Notes: generated by a model from the letters alone, not told the origin. Positions 9,014 through 18,996 are shown, numbered from the stretch's first letter. The stretch is 64,000 bases of DNA from Verrucomicrobiia bacterium (GCA_030432565.1 JAUIGV010000011.1:62001-126000); one strand, 5' to 3'. Numbers and translations: made by a program.

Positions 9014-10275
9014 CCCAACTTTTTGAGCGCTTGAATTCTCACCAAAACCGGTGGATGCGAGTGATCAAGAAAGACTTCAAGAGGGTGTGGCGTGAGATTG
9101 GAAAGGTTGTTGGCAGAGAGCTTCTTGAGGGCGGAGATCAGGTGGTCGGGAGTGCCTTGATTCACGACAGCATACTCGTCGGCCTCAAACTCATGCTTTC
9201 GGGAGAGGATATTCATTGCCACCGAAAGCAAGCGGGACACGGGCTTGAAGACGATCATGAATAAGACAAGGCCGGCTGCAGTCGCGGCGGCGGAACCCGT
9301 CGGTATTCCAAATGCGGCATACAGTTGGCTTCCGAATGCCGTGTCCGGATTCGTAGCCATTCCCAGAAGGAAAAAGATGACCGCAGTTTGAATCATCGAA
9401 ATCACAAGGCGCTGGACGATGTGCTTTCGCTTGAAATGGCCTATCTCATGAGCGAGAACCCCAACCAATTCGTCAGTTGTCTGGCTCTCAATCAGAGTGT
9501 CAAACAAGGCAATTTTTTTACGCTTACCGAACCCCGTGAAAAAGGCGTTTGATTTCGACGAGCGTCGTGACCCGTCCATCACCGAGATCTCGGTCAGGGG
9601 GAATTCGCACTTTTTGGCCATCGACTGGATCGCGGCGTTCAATTCTTCGTCTTCCAGTGGAGTGAATTTGTTGAACAGGGGTAGGAGGAAAGAGGGGGCC
9701 AGGTAGGTGAGCGCGAGTGAAATAAAGGTGAAACTCAACCAGGCCCAGATCCAGGCGTTGGGCACTGAATCAAAGATCCAAAGAATCAGGGCAACGATTC
9801 CGCCGCCGAGGATTGCGGTGATGAGATGGGATTTGATTTGATCGACGAGGTAGGTTCTTGCAGTGGTTTTATTGAAGCCGAATTTCTCTTCCAACACGAA
9901 GGTGTGATAAAGATCAAAGGGAAGGGAACTCACCCAGGACCCAAGATACAGAATACCGATGAAAGCCAACCCGGTCCCGATTTTTCCTAATCCCCAGCCG
10001 CACACGAGCCCATCCACCCAGCCAAATCCTCCAAAAAACCAAAAAGCAAGGAGGACGGTGAGCGAAAATATGGAGGAAATGACCCCAAATTGCGCCTGAG
10101 CCTTTTCATAAGACTGAGCTTTTTGATATTTTTCATCGTCCCAAACTCCCCTGAATTCCTCGGGTAGCTCGGGTTTGAGATTCTTCAAAGTGAGAAGCGT
10201 CGCTGCGAAATCGAGCTTCCAGAGAACGAGAAGCGCAACAATGAGAAGGATCGCGAGAAGATTGAACTCGGGCAT
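9010..10275 (-). CDS. M48 family membrane metalloprotease (Ste24/CAAX prenyl protease type)
   Basis: This is a 421-residue membrane protease. The zinc motif is HEIGH at residues 276-280, preceded by DGSRRSSKSNAFFTGFGK, the characteristic Ste24-type substrate-strand region. The third ligand is probably the Glu in KHEFEADEYAV. Several TM helices precede the catalytic domain and two more follow the zinc motif. The N-terminal M48 peptidase extension is present, so this is a full-length Ste24-like enzyme rather than the shorter HtpX. Bacteria lack CAAX substrates, so a membrane-protein quality-control role is the usual inference. An upstream in-frame start at 10326 would add 17 polar residues; ATG 10275 puts a TM helix near the start. 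Confidence 0.88.
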   Translation of the reverse strand: MPEFNLLAILLIVALLVLWKLDFAATLLTLKNLKPELPEEFRGVWDDEKYQKAQSYEKAQAQFGVISSIFSLTVLLAFWFFGGFGWVDGLVCGWGLGKIGTGLAFIGILYLGSWVSSLPFDLYHTFVLEEKFGFNKTTARTYLVDQIKSHLITAILGGGIVALILWIFDSVPNAWIWAWLSFTFISLALTYLAPSFLLPLFNKFTPLEDEELNAAIQSMAKKCEFPLTEISVMDGSRRSSKSNAFFTGFGKRKKIALFDTLIESQTTDELVGVLAHEIGHFKRKHIVQRLVISMIQTAVIFFLLGMATNPDTAFGSQLYAAFGIPTGSAAATAAGLVLFMIVFKPVSRLLSVAMNILSRKHEFEADEYAVVNQGTPDHLISALKKLSANNLSNLTPHPLEVFLDHSHPPVLVRIQALKKLG

Positions 10276-10403
10276 GCGGTGACGTTCGTGGCGCGATGGA
10301 GAAGGGACAAGATGATTTTCGTCCAAAGGACAGGAATTGTTCGATTACCCAAATTATTTGTTTAGGATCTTGAAATTGTTAAGAGAACCGTAATAATCGC
10401 TCC

Positions 10404-11012
10404 ATGTTCCGGCCCGCCCGCCAGATGAAGTTCAGTTTTGCCGAGCCGCCTCACGAGGTTTCTCGCCTTGGCAAGGGGAGGGGTGGGGCTCCACTTTCCA
10501 AAAAAGGTTTCGATGGATCTTTTACGGACTGGTGTTGTGAGTTGGTCCGGGGTCTCGGGCTGGCAGATTTGGAACAACGGATCGAAGTCGAGTGGAATCC
10601 GCGTATGCGTTCGTGCGCGGGACGGGCCTTTTGGCCGGTGGGTTTGATCCAACTCAATCCAAAGCTCAACGAAATTTCGGCCTCAGAAGTGAGGAGGACT
10701 GTTCTTCATGAGTTGGCTCATTTGGTGGCCTACGAGCGTAACCCTCATCGCTCCATCAAGAGTCATGGTCCCGAATGGCAACGTGCCTGTGCCGACCTCG
10801 GAATTCCCGATGAACAGGCGACTCACGAATTGGCATTACCAACCCGCAGTTTAAAAAGGCGTTGGAAATACCAGTGTCCGCAATGTGATTATGCTTTTGA
10901 ACGGGTTCGCAGATACAAAGGCGCAGTTGCCTGTTACGATTGTTGCCTTAAGACCACGGGCGGGGTCTTCGACCCAACCTACCGGCTCGTCGAAGTGTCG
11001 CTATCGACCTAG
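10404..11012 (+). CDS. SprT-like zinc metalloprotease domain protein
   Basis: This 202-residue protein has the SprT-like layout: a helical N-terminal part, the catalytic zinc motif HELAH at 102-106, a downstream SHGPEW at about 124-129 supplying the third His, and a C-terminal zinc ribbon with CPQC and CYDC pairs. SprT-family proteins in eukaryotes (Spartan) degrade DNA-protein crosslinks; the function of the bacterial homologues is little known. Two starts, codons 1 and 8, are possible. The gene stands alone between divergent M48 and convergent peroxidase genes and is followed by a hairpin terminator. Confidence 0.8.
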   Translation: MFRPARQMKFSFAEPPHEVSRLGKGRGGAPLSKKGFDGSFTDWCCELVRGLGLADLEQRIEVEWNPRMRSCAGRAFWPVGLIQLNPKLNEISASEVRRTVLHELAHLVAYERNPHRSIKSHGPEWQRACADLGIPDEQATHELALPTRSLKRRWKYQCPQCDYAFERVRRYKGAVACYDCCLKTTGGVFDPTYRLVEVSLST

Positions 11013-11025
11013 TCGGGATTCGACG

Positions 11026-11062
11026 AAAAAAGCCTCGCCAGTTTTCCGGCGAGACTTCTTTT
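11026..11062. terminator. Bidirectional hairpin terminator between sprT-like and peroxidase genes
   Basis: The stem CTCGCC (11034-11039) pairs with GGCGAG (11048-11053) across an 8-nt loop. After a C/A mismatch the stem continues with G-C and A-T pairs. A-rich sequence on the left (11026-11031) and TTCTTTT on the right (11056-11062) give U-tracts on both strands, so it can end both converging transcripts. Confidence 0.7.
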
Positions 11063-11074
11063 GTTGTAGTGGTT

Positions 11075-12922
11075 TTATCGTCTGGAGCCCGTTGTTGGGT
11101 CGCGGCGTTGGCGCCCTTCGCTCGTTTTTGGGAGTCGGGTTGATTGCCTCCGGTGTTTTGTCTGTCGGCGGAGCGCTGTCCCATTCACAAAGACATCTTC
11201 CTGGAGCTCGCTTCCAATGTCCGTGTTTCGCTTGATGATACGGGAAAGTGTTTGCTCATTCACCATATCGACGATTTCCGGAGCCAGCGCACTCTCATAA
11301 TAGAAGCGGTCCCCATCACGCAATCGCACGAACTGATCGACAAGTATTCGTTGGTAAGTCTCTCCGACCATCGATCCCGGTAGGTCGTTCTCACAGAGAG
11401 CTCCGACCCAAAGGTCAAGTTGATCGGGATCATCGTAAACAGACTGCAGACTTTTGACATCGTCCGGGTTGTCGGTCAGGTCGCTCATGAAACGAAGTGG
11501 TCTCAGACCAAGTCCGCGCCGGACTTCGTTGAATCCCGGAATGCCATGGTCGCGACCACGTTGGATATTCAATGAGGCGAGATCGAATCCGCCAGCACCC
11601 GGAGGACCGAAGAGGAAGTTGCGAACCTCATCAATCAGGTGGGCATCCAGTTCCTGGCATTGCTGAGAGGCGAGTCCACGCAAGACAACCTCAATCCCTT
11701 CGTCTTCAATCAAACCTGGGTCGAAGAATGAGGTGGCAAGTGAGAGATGACCGGCTTCGATTTCGTCGCCATTGCGGTCGACGCGCAACAGCTCCGAAGA
11801 GAGCATGCTGTGACCGATCCGGAATGCCGCTGCGCCAAATGAATTGGAGATATCAGCCCGCACGTCATCGCGATATCCGCGATAGGGTGGCAGGGCGTCC
11901 GGACCCAAAAGAACAGGCAGGAATTCCCGGTAGGTGATGGCCTGGATTTCCGCGCCAACGATCATGCGGGCGAATTGATAGATCTCCTCGTCCATCGCCT
12001 GGGGATTGAGCCCGGCATAGCTTTCGGCCCAGTAGTTGTGCTCGCGGACAAACAGGGTGTGGAGTGCGGTTAATCCAACTTGTTCGTTTGCCCGCACATC
12101 TCCGGCGAGGAAGAAATTTGGAGTCGGCGACGGAGCGTTATCAAACCCTCCTTCATTATAGGGAAGGAGATCTCCATGATTGCTTTCAGTAACCTTGAGC
12201 TTTCCGCTTCCGTCCAGTCGTCTCAGCGCAAAGGCACGCGCATCAGTCGAACCATAGACTTGCGAACCATCGATATAAGCCGAGATGGCATTGATCTGTT
12301 CCCGAACTCCGGCGTGTTCCTCGTAAAGAGAACGATTGAGCGGGATTTGGACTGTGCCGGTACTGGCCGGATCAAAGTGCGGATCCCCAATCGGCACAGG
12401 GATATCAAAGGCTTCAGCCGGATCAATCGTTGGTGTTTCGATGATATCGTGATCGAGGAACTGTCCCCACTGCCACAGAAAATCGGTCGCTCCCTTTGAA
12501 TTCGGCAATGAGTCTGTTTGTGCCACCACCGCATTGCTAATGGCTCTTGCCGAAGGTCGTTCCGGCCCTGCGGGTTCCGAACTGCCATCAGCATAAGCGT
12601 TCTTGAAAATCCGGATCGTGGAAACTTCGGCAGCTCCCCAATCAGGATGGGCAATATTGTTCCCGCTGCCATTGAGCGTTCGGCTTTCGCGTTGCACCGG
12701 GATTTCGTTCGCCTGCGTTTCAACCTTTCGCCGCAGCTGCTCGTCGATGGACGTTCTTTTGGGCATGGATCTGGGAAGGAACGCGGCCTGGCGTTCGTTC
12801 GGGCGTCGGTATTCGGTTCCTCGTTCGGGTCCAGTCTCCTGGGCGGGAGCGAGCATCATGGCAGCCGTCAGGGAAAAGAGCGTCGCCGCAATTTTTCGTG
12901 AGGATTCAGGTGTGTCTTTCAT
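11075..12922 (-). CDS. Animal-type haem peroxidase (peroxidasin/myeloperoxidase superfamily), secreted
   Basis: This is a 615-residue protein with an N-terminal signal-like segment (residues about 10-28, ending APAQE). The superfamily hallmarks are intact: WQWGQFLDHD at 150-159 supplies the equivalents of the halide-site Gln (154), the haem-ester Asp (157) and the distal His (158). FRIGHSML contains the proximal His at 371, and LNIQRGRDHGIPGFNEVRRG is the conserved block after the haem site. An Arg is expected between the two His residues in the distal site. Known members use H2O2 to oxidise halides or tyrosines outside the cell. The bacterial substrate is unknown. It lies 136 bp downstream of the AraC gene on the same strand, with an inverted repeat between them. 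Confidence 0.92.
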   Translation of the reverse strand: MKDTPESSRKIAATLFSLTAAMMLAPAQETGPERGTEYRRPNERQAAFLPRSMPKRTSIDEQLRRKVETQANEIPVQRESRTLNGSGNNIAHPDWGAAEVSTIRIFKNAYADGSSEPAGPERPSARAISNAVVAQTDSLPNSKGATDFLWQWGQFLDHDIIETPTIDPAEAFDIPVPIGDPHFDPASTGTVQIPLNRSLYEEHAGVREQINAISAYIDGSQVYGSTDARAFALRRLDGSGKLKVTESNHGDLLPYNEGGFDNAPSPTPNFFLAGDVRANEQVGLTALHTLFVREHNYWAESYAGLNPQAMDEEIYQFARMIVGAEIQAITYREFLPVLLGPDALPPYRGYRDDVRADISNSFGAAAFRIGHSMLSSELLRVDRNGDEIEAGHLSLATSFFDPGLIEDEGIEVVLRGLASQQCQELDAHLIDEVRNFLFGPPGAGGFDLASLNIQRGRDHGIPGFNEVRRGLGLRPLRFMSDLTDNPDDVKSLQSVYDDPDQLDLWVGALCENDLPGSMVGETYQRILVDQFVRLRDGDRFYYESALAPEIVDMVNEQTLSRIIKRNTDIGSELQEDVFVNGTALRRQTKHRRQSTRLPKTSEGRQRRDPTTGSRR

Positions 12923-12943
12923 GATTCTCTTCTTTCTAGTTTT

Positions 12944-12965
12944 AGATCGAATTCATTTTCGATCT
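12944..12965 (-). promoter_or_regulatory. Perfect 8-bp inverted repeat upstream of the haem peroxidase gene
   Basis: AGATCGAA (12944-12951), a 6-nt spacer, then TTCGATCT (12958-12965). It lies 22 bp before the peroxidase ATG. There is no U-run on the coding strand, so it is more likely an operator or 5'UTR hairpin than a terminator. No binding protein can be named. Confidence 0.4.
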
Positions 12966-13058
12966 ATCGGGCATCATGCCAGAGGTATTCTGAACGGGAG
13001 ATGAAAGGCCTGAAACATTCTCACTTTTCTCAAAAGGTTTTCTACAAGGTGTCTCGTA

Positions 13059-13814
13059 CTACCTGATAGCAGCCCGGTAAAAGTTGCGGTAATCCTTCGG
13101 GCTCATATGCATGATGGATGAGAAAGCACGGGTGAACGAAGCGTGCTCGTGGTAGGATAGCGAGCCCGCGATCTGCCCCACGCTCAGTGTTGTGCTGAGG
13201 AGTTTGTCGCAGGCTGCCGCAATCCTTGCGCGAACGAGGTATTGCTTGGGGGTGGTACCCAGGTATTTCCGAAAGCTGCGTTCCAGGCTGCTCACCGACA
13301 TTCCGGCCTGCCGCGCCAAATCGCGCACGGTGATGTCCTCGCCGAGATTTTCGTGAACCCGATCGATAAGATTTGAAATGGCGCGTTGCGGAGTCGGGAG
13401 CGGGGGGCCCTCGCCGTGTTCAAGTCGACGCGAGACCCCGGCAGTCCCTAGCACTTTGTTATTTTCGTCGAAGAGAGGAATTTTAGAGGTCATTCGCCAC
13501 TCGATGCCTCCACCCGGACGGGTGACGATTTCCAACTTGTTTTGGAGTGGTTTTGAAGTTTTTAAAACAGTCTCGTCATCACAGCGAAAGAAATTCGCCA
13601 TTGTTGGCGGGAAGAGTGATTCGTCTGTCTCGCCGACCAGATCTTCGGGAGCTCGATTGAGGAGCTGGGCGTAGGCCCGGTTGGCGAAGATGATGGTTCC
13701 GGTGTCGTCTTTGACCCAAAACATGATGTCGGGAAGTGCTTCAAAGAGCCCCATGGCGATTTGCCCGGGTCGAAGTTGAGCGGAGAGCTCCTGGAAACGA
13801 GTGAAGGAAGACAT
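13059..13814 (-). CDS. AraC-family regulator with N-terminal PAS domain, probable xyl regulator
   Basis: This is a 251-residue protein. Residues about 20-130 read as a PAS domain (ALPDIMFWVKDDTGTIIFAN, later GTAGVSRRLE), and residues about 145-250 are an AraC/XylS double HTH (ITVRDLARQAGMSVSSLERS for the first helix-turn-helix, SYHEHASFTRAFSSIMHMSP for the second). It is divergent from xylA with 119 bp between the starts, so control of the xylose genes is the natural inference. Verrucomicrobial and proteobacterial XylR proteins usually have a periplasmic-binding-protein-like sensor instead of a PAS domain, so the ligand here may not be xylose itself. Confidence 0.85.
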   Translation of the reverse strand: MSSFTRFQELSAQLRPGQIAMGLFEALPDIMFWVKDDTGTIIFANRAYAQLLNRAPEDLVGETDESLFPPTMANFFRCDDETVLKTSKPLQNKLEIVTRPGGGIEWRMTSKIPLFDENNKVLGTAGVSRRLEHGEGPPLPTPQRAISNLIDRVHENLGEDITVRDLARQAGMSVSSLERSFRKYLGTTPKQYLVRARIAAACDKLLSTTLSVGQIAGSLSYHEHASFTRAFSSIMHMSPKDYRNFYRAAIR

Positions 13815-13933
13815 TGGGTTTGACGATTTAGGACAAAAAAACGATGGCTTGGATCATGGACTCACGAAAGAAAAATTTGCTAGCCTCTTCCGTGCGCAGG
13901 AGTGATTCTGCTCCCAAACAACACAATTGACCC

Positions 13934-15244
13934 ATGTCTGAATATTTTCCCAACATCCCCAAGATAAAGTATGAGGGGCCTCAATCCGATAATCCCTTCG
14001 CCTTCCATCATTACAATCCGGACGAGATTGTGGCTGGAAAATCGATGAAAGAGCACATGCGCTTCGGCGCCGCCTACTGGCATTGTATGCGAAATGGACT
14101 CGGGGATCCCTTTGGTGATGGCACGGCTCTGATGCCTTGGGATAATGGCGAAGAGACTCTGGAAAATGCTCTGAACCGCGTTCCGGTTTTCTTTGAATTC
14201 CTCGATAAGATCGACATCGATTACTACTGCTTCCACGATCGTGACATCTCGCCCGAGGGAGAGACTTTGACACAGACTCACGAGATGTTTCATCGGGTGG
14301 TGCAGGAGCTGGAAACTTTTCAAAATCAAACCGGCAAAAAACTCCTCTGGGGAACAGCCTGTTTGTTCGGACACCCAAGATATGCGCACGGCGCTTCAAC
14401 GTCTCCGAACGCTGACGTTTTTGCCTTTGGTGCAAGCCAGGTCAAGAATGCCATCGATGCAACCCATCGTCTTGGGGGGCCTGGTTATACTTTTTGGGGT
14501 GGTCGTGAGGGCTATGGCTCACTGATCAACACCGACATGAAGAGAGAGGTGGATCACTTGGCCGCTTTTCTGCATATGGCGGTCGATTATGCGAAAAGCA
14601 TTGGCTATACCGGACAGTTTTACATCGAACCCAAGCCGCGTGAGCCATCCACCCACCAATATGACTCCGACTCGGCGGCGTGCTTGAACTTTCTTCGTGA
14701 GTATAATCTGCTTGAGCATTTTAAGCTGAATATCGAAACAAACCATGCCACCCTGGCCGGCCACACCATGGAGCATGAGCTTGAGGTTGCCATAAATGCC
14801 AACGCTCTCGGGTCAATTGACGCAAATCGTGGTGACGAACTCATCGGCTGGGATACCGACCAGTTTCCAACCAATATTTACGGGACCACCAACGTAATGT
14901 TACGCCTCCTCAAGATGGGCGGGTTTACCACAGGGGGACTTAATTTCGATGCCAAACGCCGTCGTGAGAGTCACGAACCGGAAGATCTTTTCCACGCACA
15001 TATCGGCGGGATGGATGCCTTCGCACGCGGCCTTAAGATTGCCGCCAAGATCATTGAAGACGGACGCTTTGACGAGTTTGTGAAGACGCGTTACTCCTCC
15101 TATGATCAGGGAATCGGCGCTGAAATTGAGTCCGGAACCGCGACTCTCGACTCTCTCGATCAATATGCCCAGGGCATCGCACCTCCGCAGCTGGCAAGCG
15201 GACGCCAGGAGCGTCTCGAGAATCTTTTGAACGACTACCTCTAG
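13934..15244 (+). CDS. xylA: Xylose isomerase
   Basis: This 436-residue TIM-barrel enzyme interconverts D-xylose and D-xylulose. Family signatures are present: [16 protein letters not shown], with the catalytic His and Asp pair, and [13 protein letters not shown] in the loop before the barrel's metal sites, followed by the Glu/Asp metal ligands ([10 protein letters not shown]; later SIDANRGD). Length matches class II xylose isomerases (about 440). It is the first gene of a five-gene run in which gaps are 6-40 bp, divergent from the PAS-AraC regulator. No Shine-Dalgarno sequence precedes the ATG. Confidence 0.97.
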   Translation: MSEYFPNIPKIKYEGPQSDNPFAFHHYNPDEIVAGKSMKEHMRFGAAYWHCMRNGLGDPFGDGTALMPWDNGEETLENALNRVPVFFEFLDKIDIDYYCFHDRDISPEGETLTQTHEMFHRVVQELETFQNQTGKKLLWGTACLFGHPRYAHGASTSPNADVFAFGASQVKNAIDATHRLGGPGYTFWGGREGYGSLINTDMKREVDHLAAFLHMAVDYAKSIGYTGQFYIEPKPREPSTHQYDSDSAACLNFLREYNLLEHFKLNIETNHATLAGHTMEHELEVAINANALGSIDANRGDELIGWDTDQFPTNIYGTTNVMLRLLKMGGFTTGGLNFDAKRRRESHEPEDLFHAHIGGMDAFARGLKIAAKIIEDGRFDEFVKTRYSSYDQGIGAEIESGTATLDSLDQYAQGIAPPQLASGRQERLENLLNDYL

Positions 15245-15250
15245 AATTCG

Positions 15251-16807
15251 ATGTCCCTTGTCCTTGGCCTGGACTCATCAACGCAGAGTCTTTCAGCAGT
15301 CATCCTCGATACCGAAGCGGGGATCGTGCTTGCTGATCATTCGGTGAATTTTGGTGATGATCTCCCGCACTACAACCAATCCCACGGTTACGACGACTCG
15401 GGATCCCGGGGCGAGGTTTCTTCCAATCCTCTCATGTGGCTTGAAGCGCTCGACCTCTTGCTTGTGCAAATGTCCGGCGAAGAGATCGATTTTTCTAAGA
15501 TCGAAGCGGTATCAGGGTCCGGGCAGCAACACGGAAGTGTTTACCTCAAGAGTTGTTTTGGTGAGAAGCTTGCGGGGCTTTCGGCAAAGAAAGATTTAAA
15601 AGACCAACTTGCGGGATGCCTTGCCAGAGATCGCTCGCCAATCTGGATGGACAGTTCGACGACTTCCGAGTGTGCTGAGATCGCGGAGGCAGTTGGGGGG
15701 AACGAAATCGTTTGCGCTAAATCGGGCTCATTCGCGACTGAGCGATTCACGGGCCCGCAGATCCGGAAATTTGCCAAGGAAAGTCCGGCGGGGTATGCCG
15801 AAACAGGCGTGATCCATCTCGTTAGTTCCTTCTTCGCCAGCATTTTTGCAGGCCGGAATGTTCCTATCGATTATGGCGACGGGGCCGGGATGAATCTAAT
15901 GAATCTGGCGGCCAAGGATTGGGATGCCGATCTGGTAAATGCGACTGCTGATGGATTGGCTGAAAAGCTACCTCCATGCGCACCTTCGAATTCAAGTTCG
16001 GGACGAATCTCCAACTATTTCGTAAGAAGATATGGCTTCTCTCCGACTTGTGAAACCATCATTTGGTCGGGAGACAATCCCTGCAGCCTCATCGGAATGG
16101 GGGCCTCCACGCCCGGCAAGGTAGTCATAAGTCTTGGAACCAGCGACACCCTTTTTGCGGCGATGCCGGAGCCAAAAACCGACCCCAATGGTTTCGGCCA
16201 TGTTTTTGGGAATCCGGCCGGCGGCTACATGAGCTTGATCTGCTTCAAAAACGGCTCTTTGGCCCGGGAGGCAATCAAGGAGCAATACGGGCTCGGGTGG
16301 GAAGCATTTGAGACGAAGGCTCTGTCCGAAACTCCCGCCGGAAACCGCGGCTTGATGATGTTGCCGTTTTACGAACCCGAAATCACTCCGGCGATTGATA
16401 CCGGAGGTCCTGTTTTTTCCGCAAACCATGAATACTCTTCAGGCGAGGCTGTCCGTGCCGTTCTTGAGAGCCAATTTCTCAACATGCGGGCGCACTCGAA
16501 TTGGCTCGGAGTAAGTCCAAACAGGATCTATATCACCGGCGGGGCTTCCGAAAATGACGGGATCGCCCAGGTGATTGCCAATGTCTTTGGAGTGGCGGTT
16601 GACCGTCTCGATGTTCCGGGGTCTGCTACCATTGGTGCCGGAATGCGTGCCGCCCATGGAATCGGTGAGAATCTTGCCGATCTCGAATCCAAATTCAGCC
16701 AACCGCAAGAGGGGCGGAGGCTCGAGCCGGAACCTGCCGCATGCGACGTTTACAATTTGGCCCTCCCCAAATTTAAGGCATTTCTTGCAGAACAAAGCGC
16801 TTCCTAA
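15251..16807 (+). CDS. xylB: Xylulokinase (FGGY family)
   Basis: This 518-residue FGGY carbohydrate kinase phosphorylates D-xylulose to xylulose 5-phosphate, feeding the pentose phosphate pathway. The N-terminal phosphate loop (LGLDSSTQSLSAVI) and the substrate-site GSGQQHG motif at about residue 83 are typical of XylB. The C-terminal ATP-binding part has SLGTSDTLFA and ITGGASENDGIAQVIANVFG. It starts 6 bp after the xylA stop, so cotranscription is near certain. It is slightly longer than E. coli XylB (484). Confidence 0.95.
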   Translation: MSLVLGLDSSTQSLSAVILDTEAGIVLADHSVNFGDDLPHYNQSHGYDDSGSRGEVSSNPLMWLEALDLLLVQMSGEEIDFSKIEAVSGSGQQHGSVYLKSCFGEKLAGLSAKKDLKDQLAGCLARDRSPIWMDSSTTSECAEIAEAVGGNEIVCAKSGSFATERFTGPQIRKFAKESPAGYAETGVIHLVSSFFASIFAGRNVPIDYGDGAGMNLMNLAAKDWDADLVNATADGLAEKLPPCAPSNSSSGRISNYFVRRYGFSPTCETIIWSGDNPCSLIGMGASTPGKVVISLGTSDTLFAAMPEPKTDPNGFGHVFGNPAGGYMSLICFKNGSLAREAIKEQYGLGWEAFETKALSETPAGNRGLMMLPFYEPEITPAIDTGGPVFSANHEYSSGEAVRAVLESQFLNMRAHSNWLGVSPNRIYITGGASENDGIAQVIANVFGVAVDRLDVPGSATIGAGMRAAHGIGENLADLESKFSQPQEGRRLEPEPAACDVYNLALPKFKAFLAEQSAS

Positions 16808-16847
16808 ACAGAATTTCAAACAATCCTAATTCAAACCAAAATAAACC

Positions 16848-17903
16848 ATGTCCAGACCAGTTACACTATTCACGGGCCAGTGGGCCGACCTTCCGCTTGC
16901 CGAGCTTCTTCCCAAAGTCAAAGAAATGGGTTACGACGGCGTCGAGCTTGCCTGTTGGGGCGATCACTTTGATGTTCAGGCCGCTCTAAATGAGGAAGGG
17001 TATGTCGAAGGTCGTTGGGAGCTTTTGAAGCAGAATGATCTCTCGTGTTTTGCCGTCTCCAATCACCTTGTGGGGCAGGCAATTTGTGATCACATCGATG
17101 AACGTCACGCCGCGATTCTATCGCCAGCGGTTTATGGGGACGGTGATCCCGAAGGCGTCCGTCAGCGCGCTGCCCGGGAGTTGATCGATACCGCCAAAGC
17201 CTGCCGCAAGTTTATCGATGCAGGAAAAGACTACATGGCCGGTCGTGAACAGGTGGGGATCGGCGCTGTTGTCAATGGCTTTACAGGCTCCAGCATCTGG
17301 CACGCTCTTTATGCATTCCCACCGACCGATCAGGCTTATCTTCAGAAAGGATTCGATGATTTTGCGAATCGCTTCACTCCGATACTCGATGCTTTCGACG
17401 CGGTCGACGTAAACTTTGCCCTTGAGGTTCACCCGACCGAGATCGCCTTCGACATCGCGTCGGCAGCCCGTGCCATCGAAGCCGTAAAGGGTCATAAACG
17501 GTTTGGATTCAACTTCGACCCAAGTCATCTTGGTTACCAGGGGGTCGATTACGTTCGCTTTATCCGTGAGTTCTCTGATCGCATCTATCACGTCCACATG
17601 AAGGATGTCTGGTGGGGGCATGGTGATGGTACGGTGGGAGTCTTTGGCGGCCACACGGATTTTACGGATGCCCGACGCTACTGGGATTTCCGTTCTGTTG
17701 GCCGCGGTGATATTGACTTTGAAGAGATCATCGTTGCTTTGAATGATACAAGATACAGCGGGCCGCTTTCGGTTGAATGGGAGGACGGGCGCATGGAGCG
17801 TTTCCACGGAGCCGCCGAGAGTTGCGCCTTCACCAAGTCACTTGACTTCCCACGCAACGAGGGAGGGATGTTCGACTCAGCCTTCGACAGCGATAACCAG
17901 TAG
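16848..17903 (+). CDS. TIM-barrel sugar isomerase/epimerase family protein
   Basis: This is a 351-residue xylose-isomerase-like TIM-barrel protein (AP endonuclease family 2 fold) without a signal peptide, so it is cytoplasmic. Recognisable barrel elements are [16 protein letters not shown], a metal-ligand type [28 protein letters not shown] with Asp and His, and YHVHMKD; the conserved E, D, H, E metal set seems complete. It follows xylB by 40 bp and precedes two Gfo/Idh dehydrogenases by 13 bp and about 1.1 kb. This neighbourhood matches that of enzymes acting on oxidised (3-keto) or otherwise modified sugars. The specific reaction is not deducible. Confidence 0.8.
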   Translation: MSRPVTLFTGQWADLPLAELLPKVKEMGYDGVELACWGDHFDVQAALNEEGYVEGRWELLKQNDLSCFAVSNHLVGQAICDHIDERHAAILSPAVYGDGDPEGVRQRAARELIDTAKACRKFIDAGKDYMAGREQVGIGAVVNGFTGSSIWHALYAFPPTDQAYLQKGFDDFANRFTPILDAFDAVDVNFALEVHPTEIAFDIASAARAIEAVKGHKRFGFNFDPSHLGYQGVDYVRFIREFSDRIYHVHMKDVWWGHGDGTVGVFGGHTDFTDARRYWDFRSVGRGDIDFEEIIVALNDTRYSGPLSVEWEDGRMERFHGAAESCAFTKSLDFPRNEGGMFDSAFDSDNQ

Positions 17904-17916
17904 AATTTAAATCATT

Positions 17917-18996
17917 ATGTCACTTAAAATTGGAGTCATTGGAGCAGGTGGAATGCTTCAGTATCATTACGCCGGCTTTGTAAAAGCCGGGGCCGAAGTC
18001 GCAGCCGTTTGCGACATGAGCGAGGAAGCTGCCAAGGCTGCGGCCGGGAAATACGGCGTCCCCTCGACTTATACCGACGTCGCGGAAATGCTCAACGACT
18101 CGTCACTTGATGCAGTCAGCATTATTGTTCCCAACAAGTTTCATGCTTCTCTCGCCATTCAATGCCTTAATGCGGGAAAACACGTGTTTTGTGAAAAACC
18201 TCCGGCACTCAATGCAGGTGAGGTAAAGGAGATGATCGCCGCCTCCGAAGCCGCTGGGAAAACCCTCATGTTCAATTTTAACAACCGGGCACGTCCCGAG
18301 TCTGTTGATCTTAAGAAGCGCATCGACGCAGGTGAGATTGGTGAAATTAATTCGGCGCAGTCCAAATGGATTCGCCGAACAGGTATTCCCGGTTTTGGTG
18401 GTTGGTTTACCACCAAGGCTCTTGCCGGTGGGGGTGCGACGATCGATTTGCTTCACATGATCGACCTGGCTCTTTACTTCATGGGCTATCCGAAACCAAC
18501 CAATGTTCTCGGCAAGACCTTTGACACCTTTATGGGAGACTCCCGCTTTAAGGGACCATGGGGGATTCCTGATCGCGCCGATGGGGTCACCGATGTCGAG
18601 GCTGCCGCCCACGGATTTGTGACCTTTGACACCGGACAGGTTCTGACTCTTCAAGTTTCCTGGGCGGAAATGATCAAACGGGAAGAAGTTTCGGTAGTCT
18701 TCCAGGGAACAAAGGCAGGCGGAAAAGTCGAGCGTCTCTTTAAGGAGGACGGGATCGACGAGACTGCGATCGACACCTTCGAGCTTTATACCCAGGACGG
18801 AGAAAAATCAGTTGATACCGTCCATGAGCACCCATTTTGCGAAGACATGGGCCGGATCGATTCGGCCGCCAACTTTGTGGAAACGCTTGAAGGAAAGGCT
18901 GAGCCGCTTAACACGCCCGAGCAGGCTCTCCATCTGATGACCATCATCGATGCCATTTATGAATCCTCAAATACAGGTAAGGCAATCTCACTTTAA
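17917..18996 (+). CDS. Gfo/Idh/MocA family oxidoreductase 1
   Basis: This 359-residue NAD(P)-dependent sugar dehydrogenase has an N-terminal Rossmann domain (GVIGAGGMLQYHYAGF) and the family's conserved CEKPPAL at about residue 90, where the Lys takes part in catalysis. The C-terminal alpha/beta substrate domain has the catalytic His/Asp-type region LLHMIDLALYFMG. There is no signal peptide, so it acts in the cytoplasm. Paired with the downstream homologue and the upstream TIM-barrel protein, it probably interconverts an alcohol and keto group on a pentose or its derivative. The substrate is unknown. Confidence 0.88.
   Translation: MSLKIGVIGAGGMLQYHYAGFVKAGAEVAAVCDMSEEAAKAAAGKYGVPSTYTDVAEMLNDSSLDAVSIIVPNKFHASLAIQCLNAGKHVFCEKPPALNAGEVKEMIAASEAAGKTLMFNFNNRARPESVDLKKRIDAGEIGEINSAQSKWIRRTGIPGFGGWFTTKALAGGGATIDLLHMIDLALYFMGYPKPTNVLGKTFDTFMGDSRFKGPWGIPDRADGVTDVEAAAHGFVTFDTGQVLTLQVSWAEMIKREEVSVVFQGTKAGGKVERLFKEDGIDETAIDTFELYTQDGEKSVDTVHEHPFCEDMGRIDSAANFVETLEGKAEPLNTPEQALHLMTIIDAIYESSNTGKAISL

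Noticed and set aside
17118-17807. 229-codon frame antisense to the TIM-barrel isomerase gene
   Set aside because: It is a shadow of a recognisable gene with no supporting motif.
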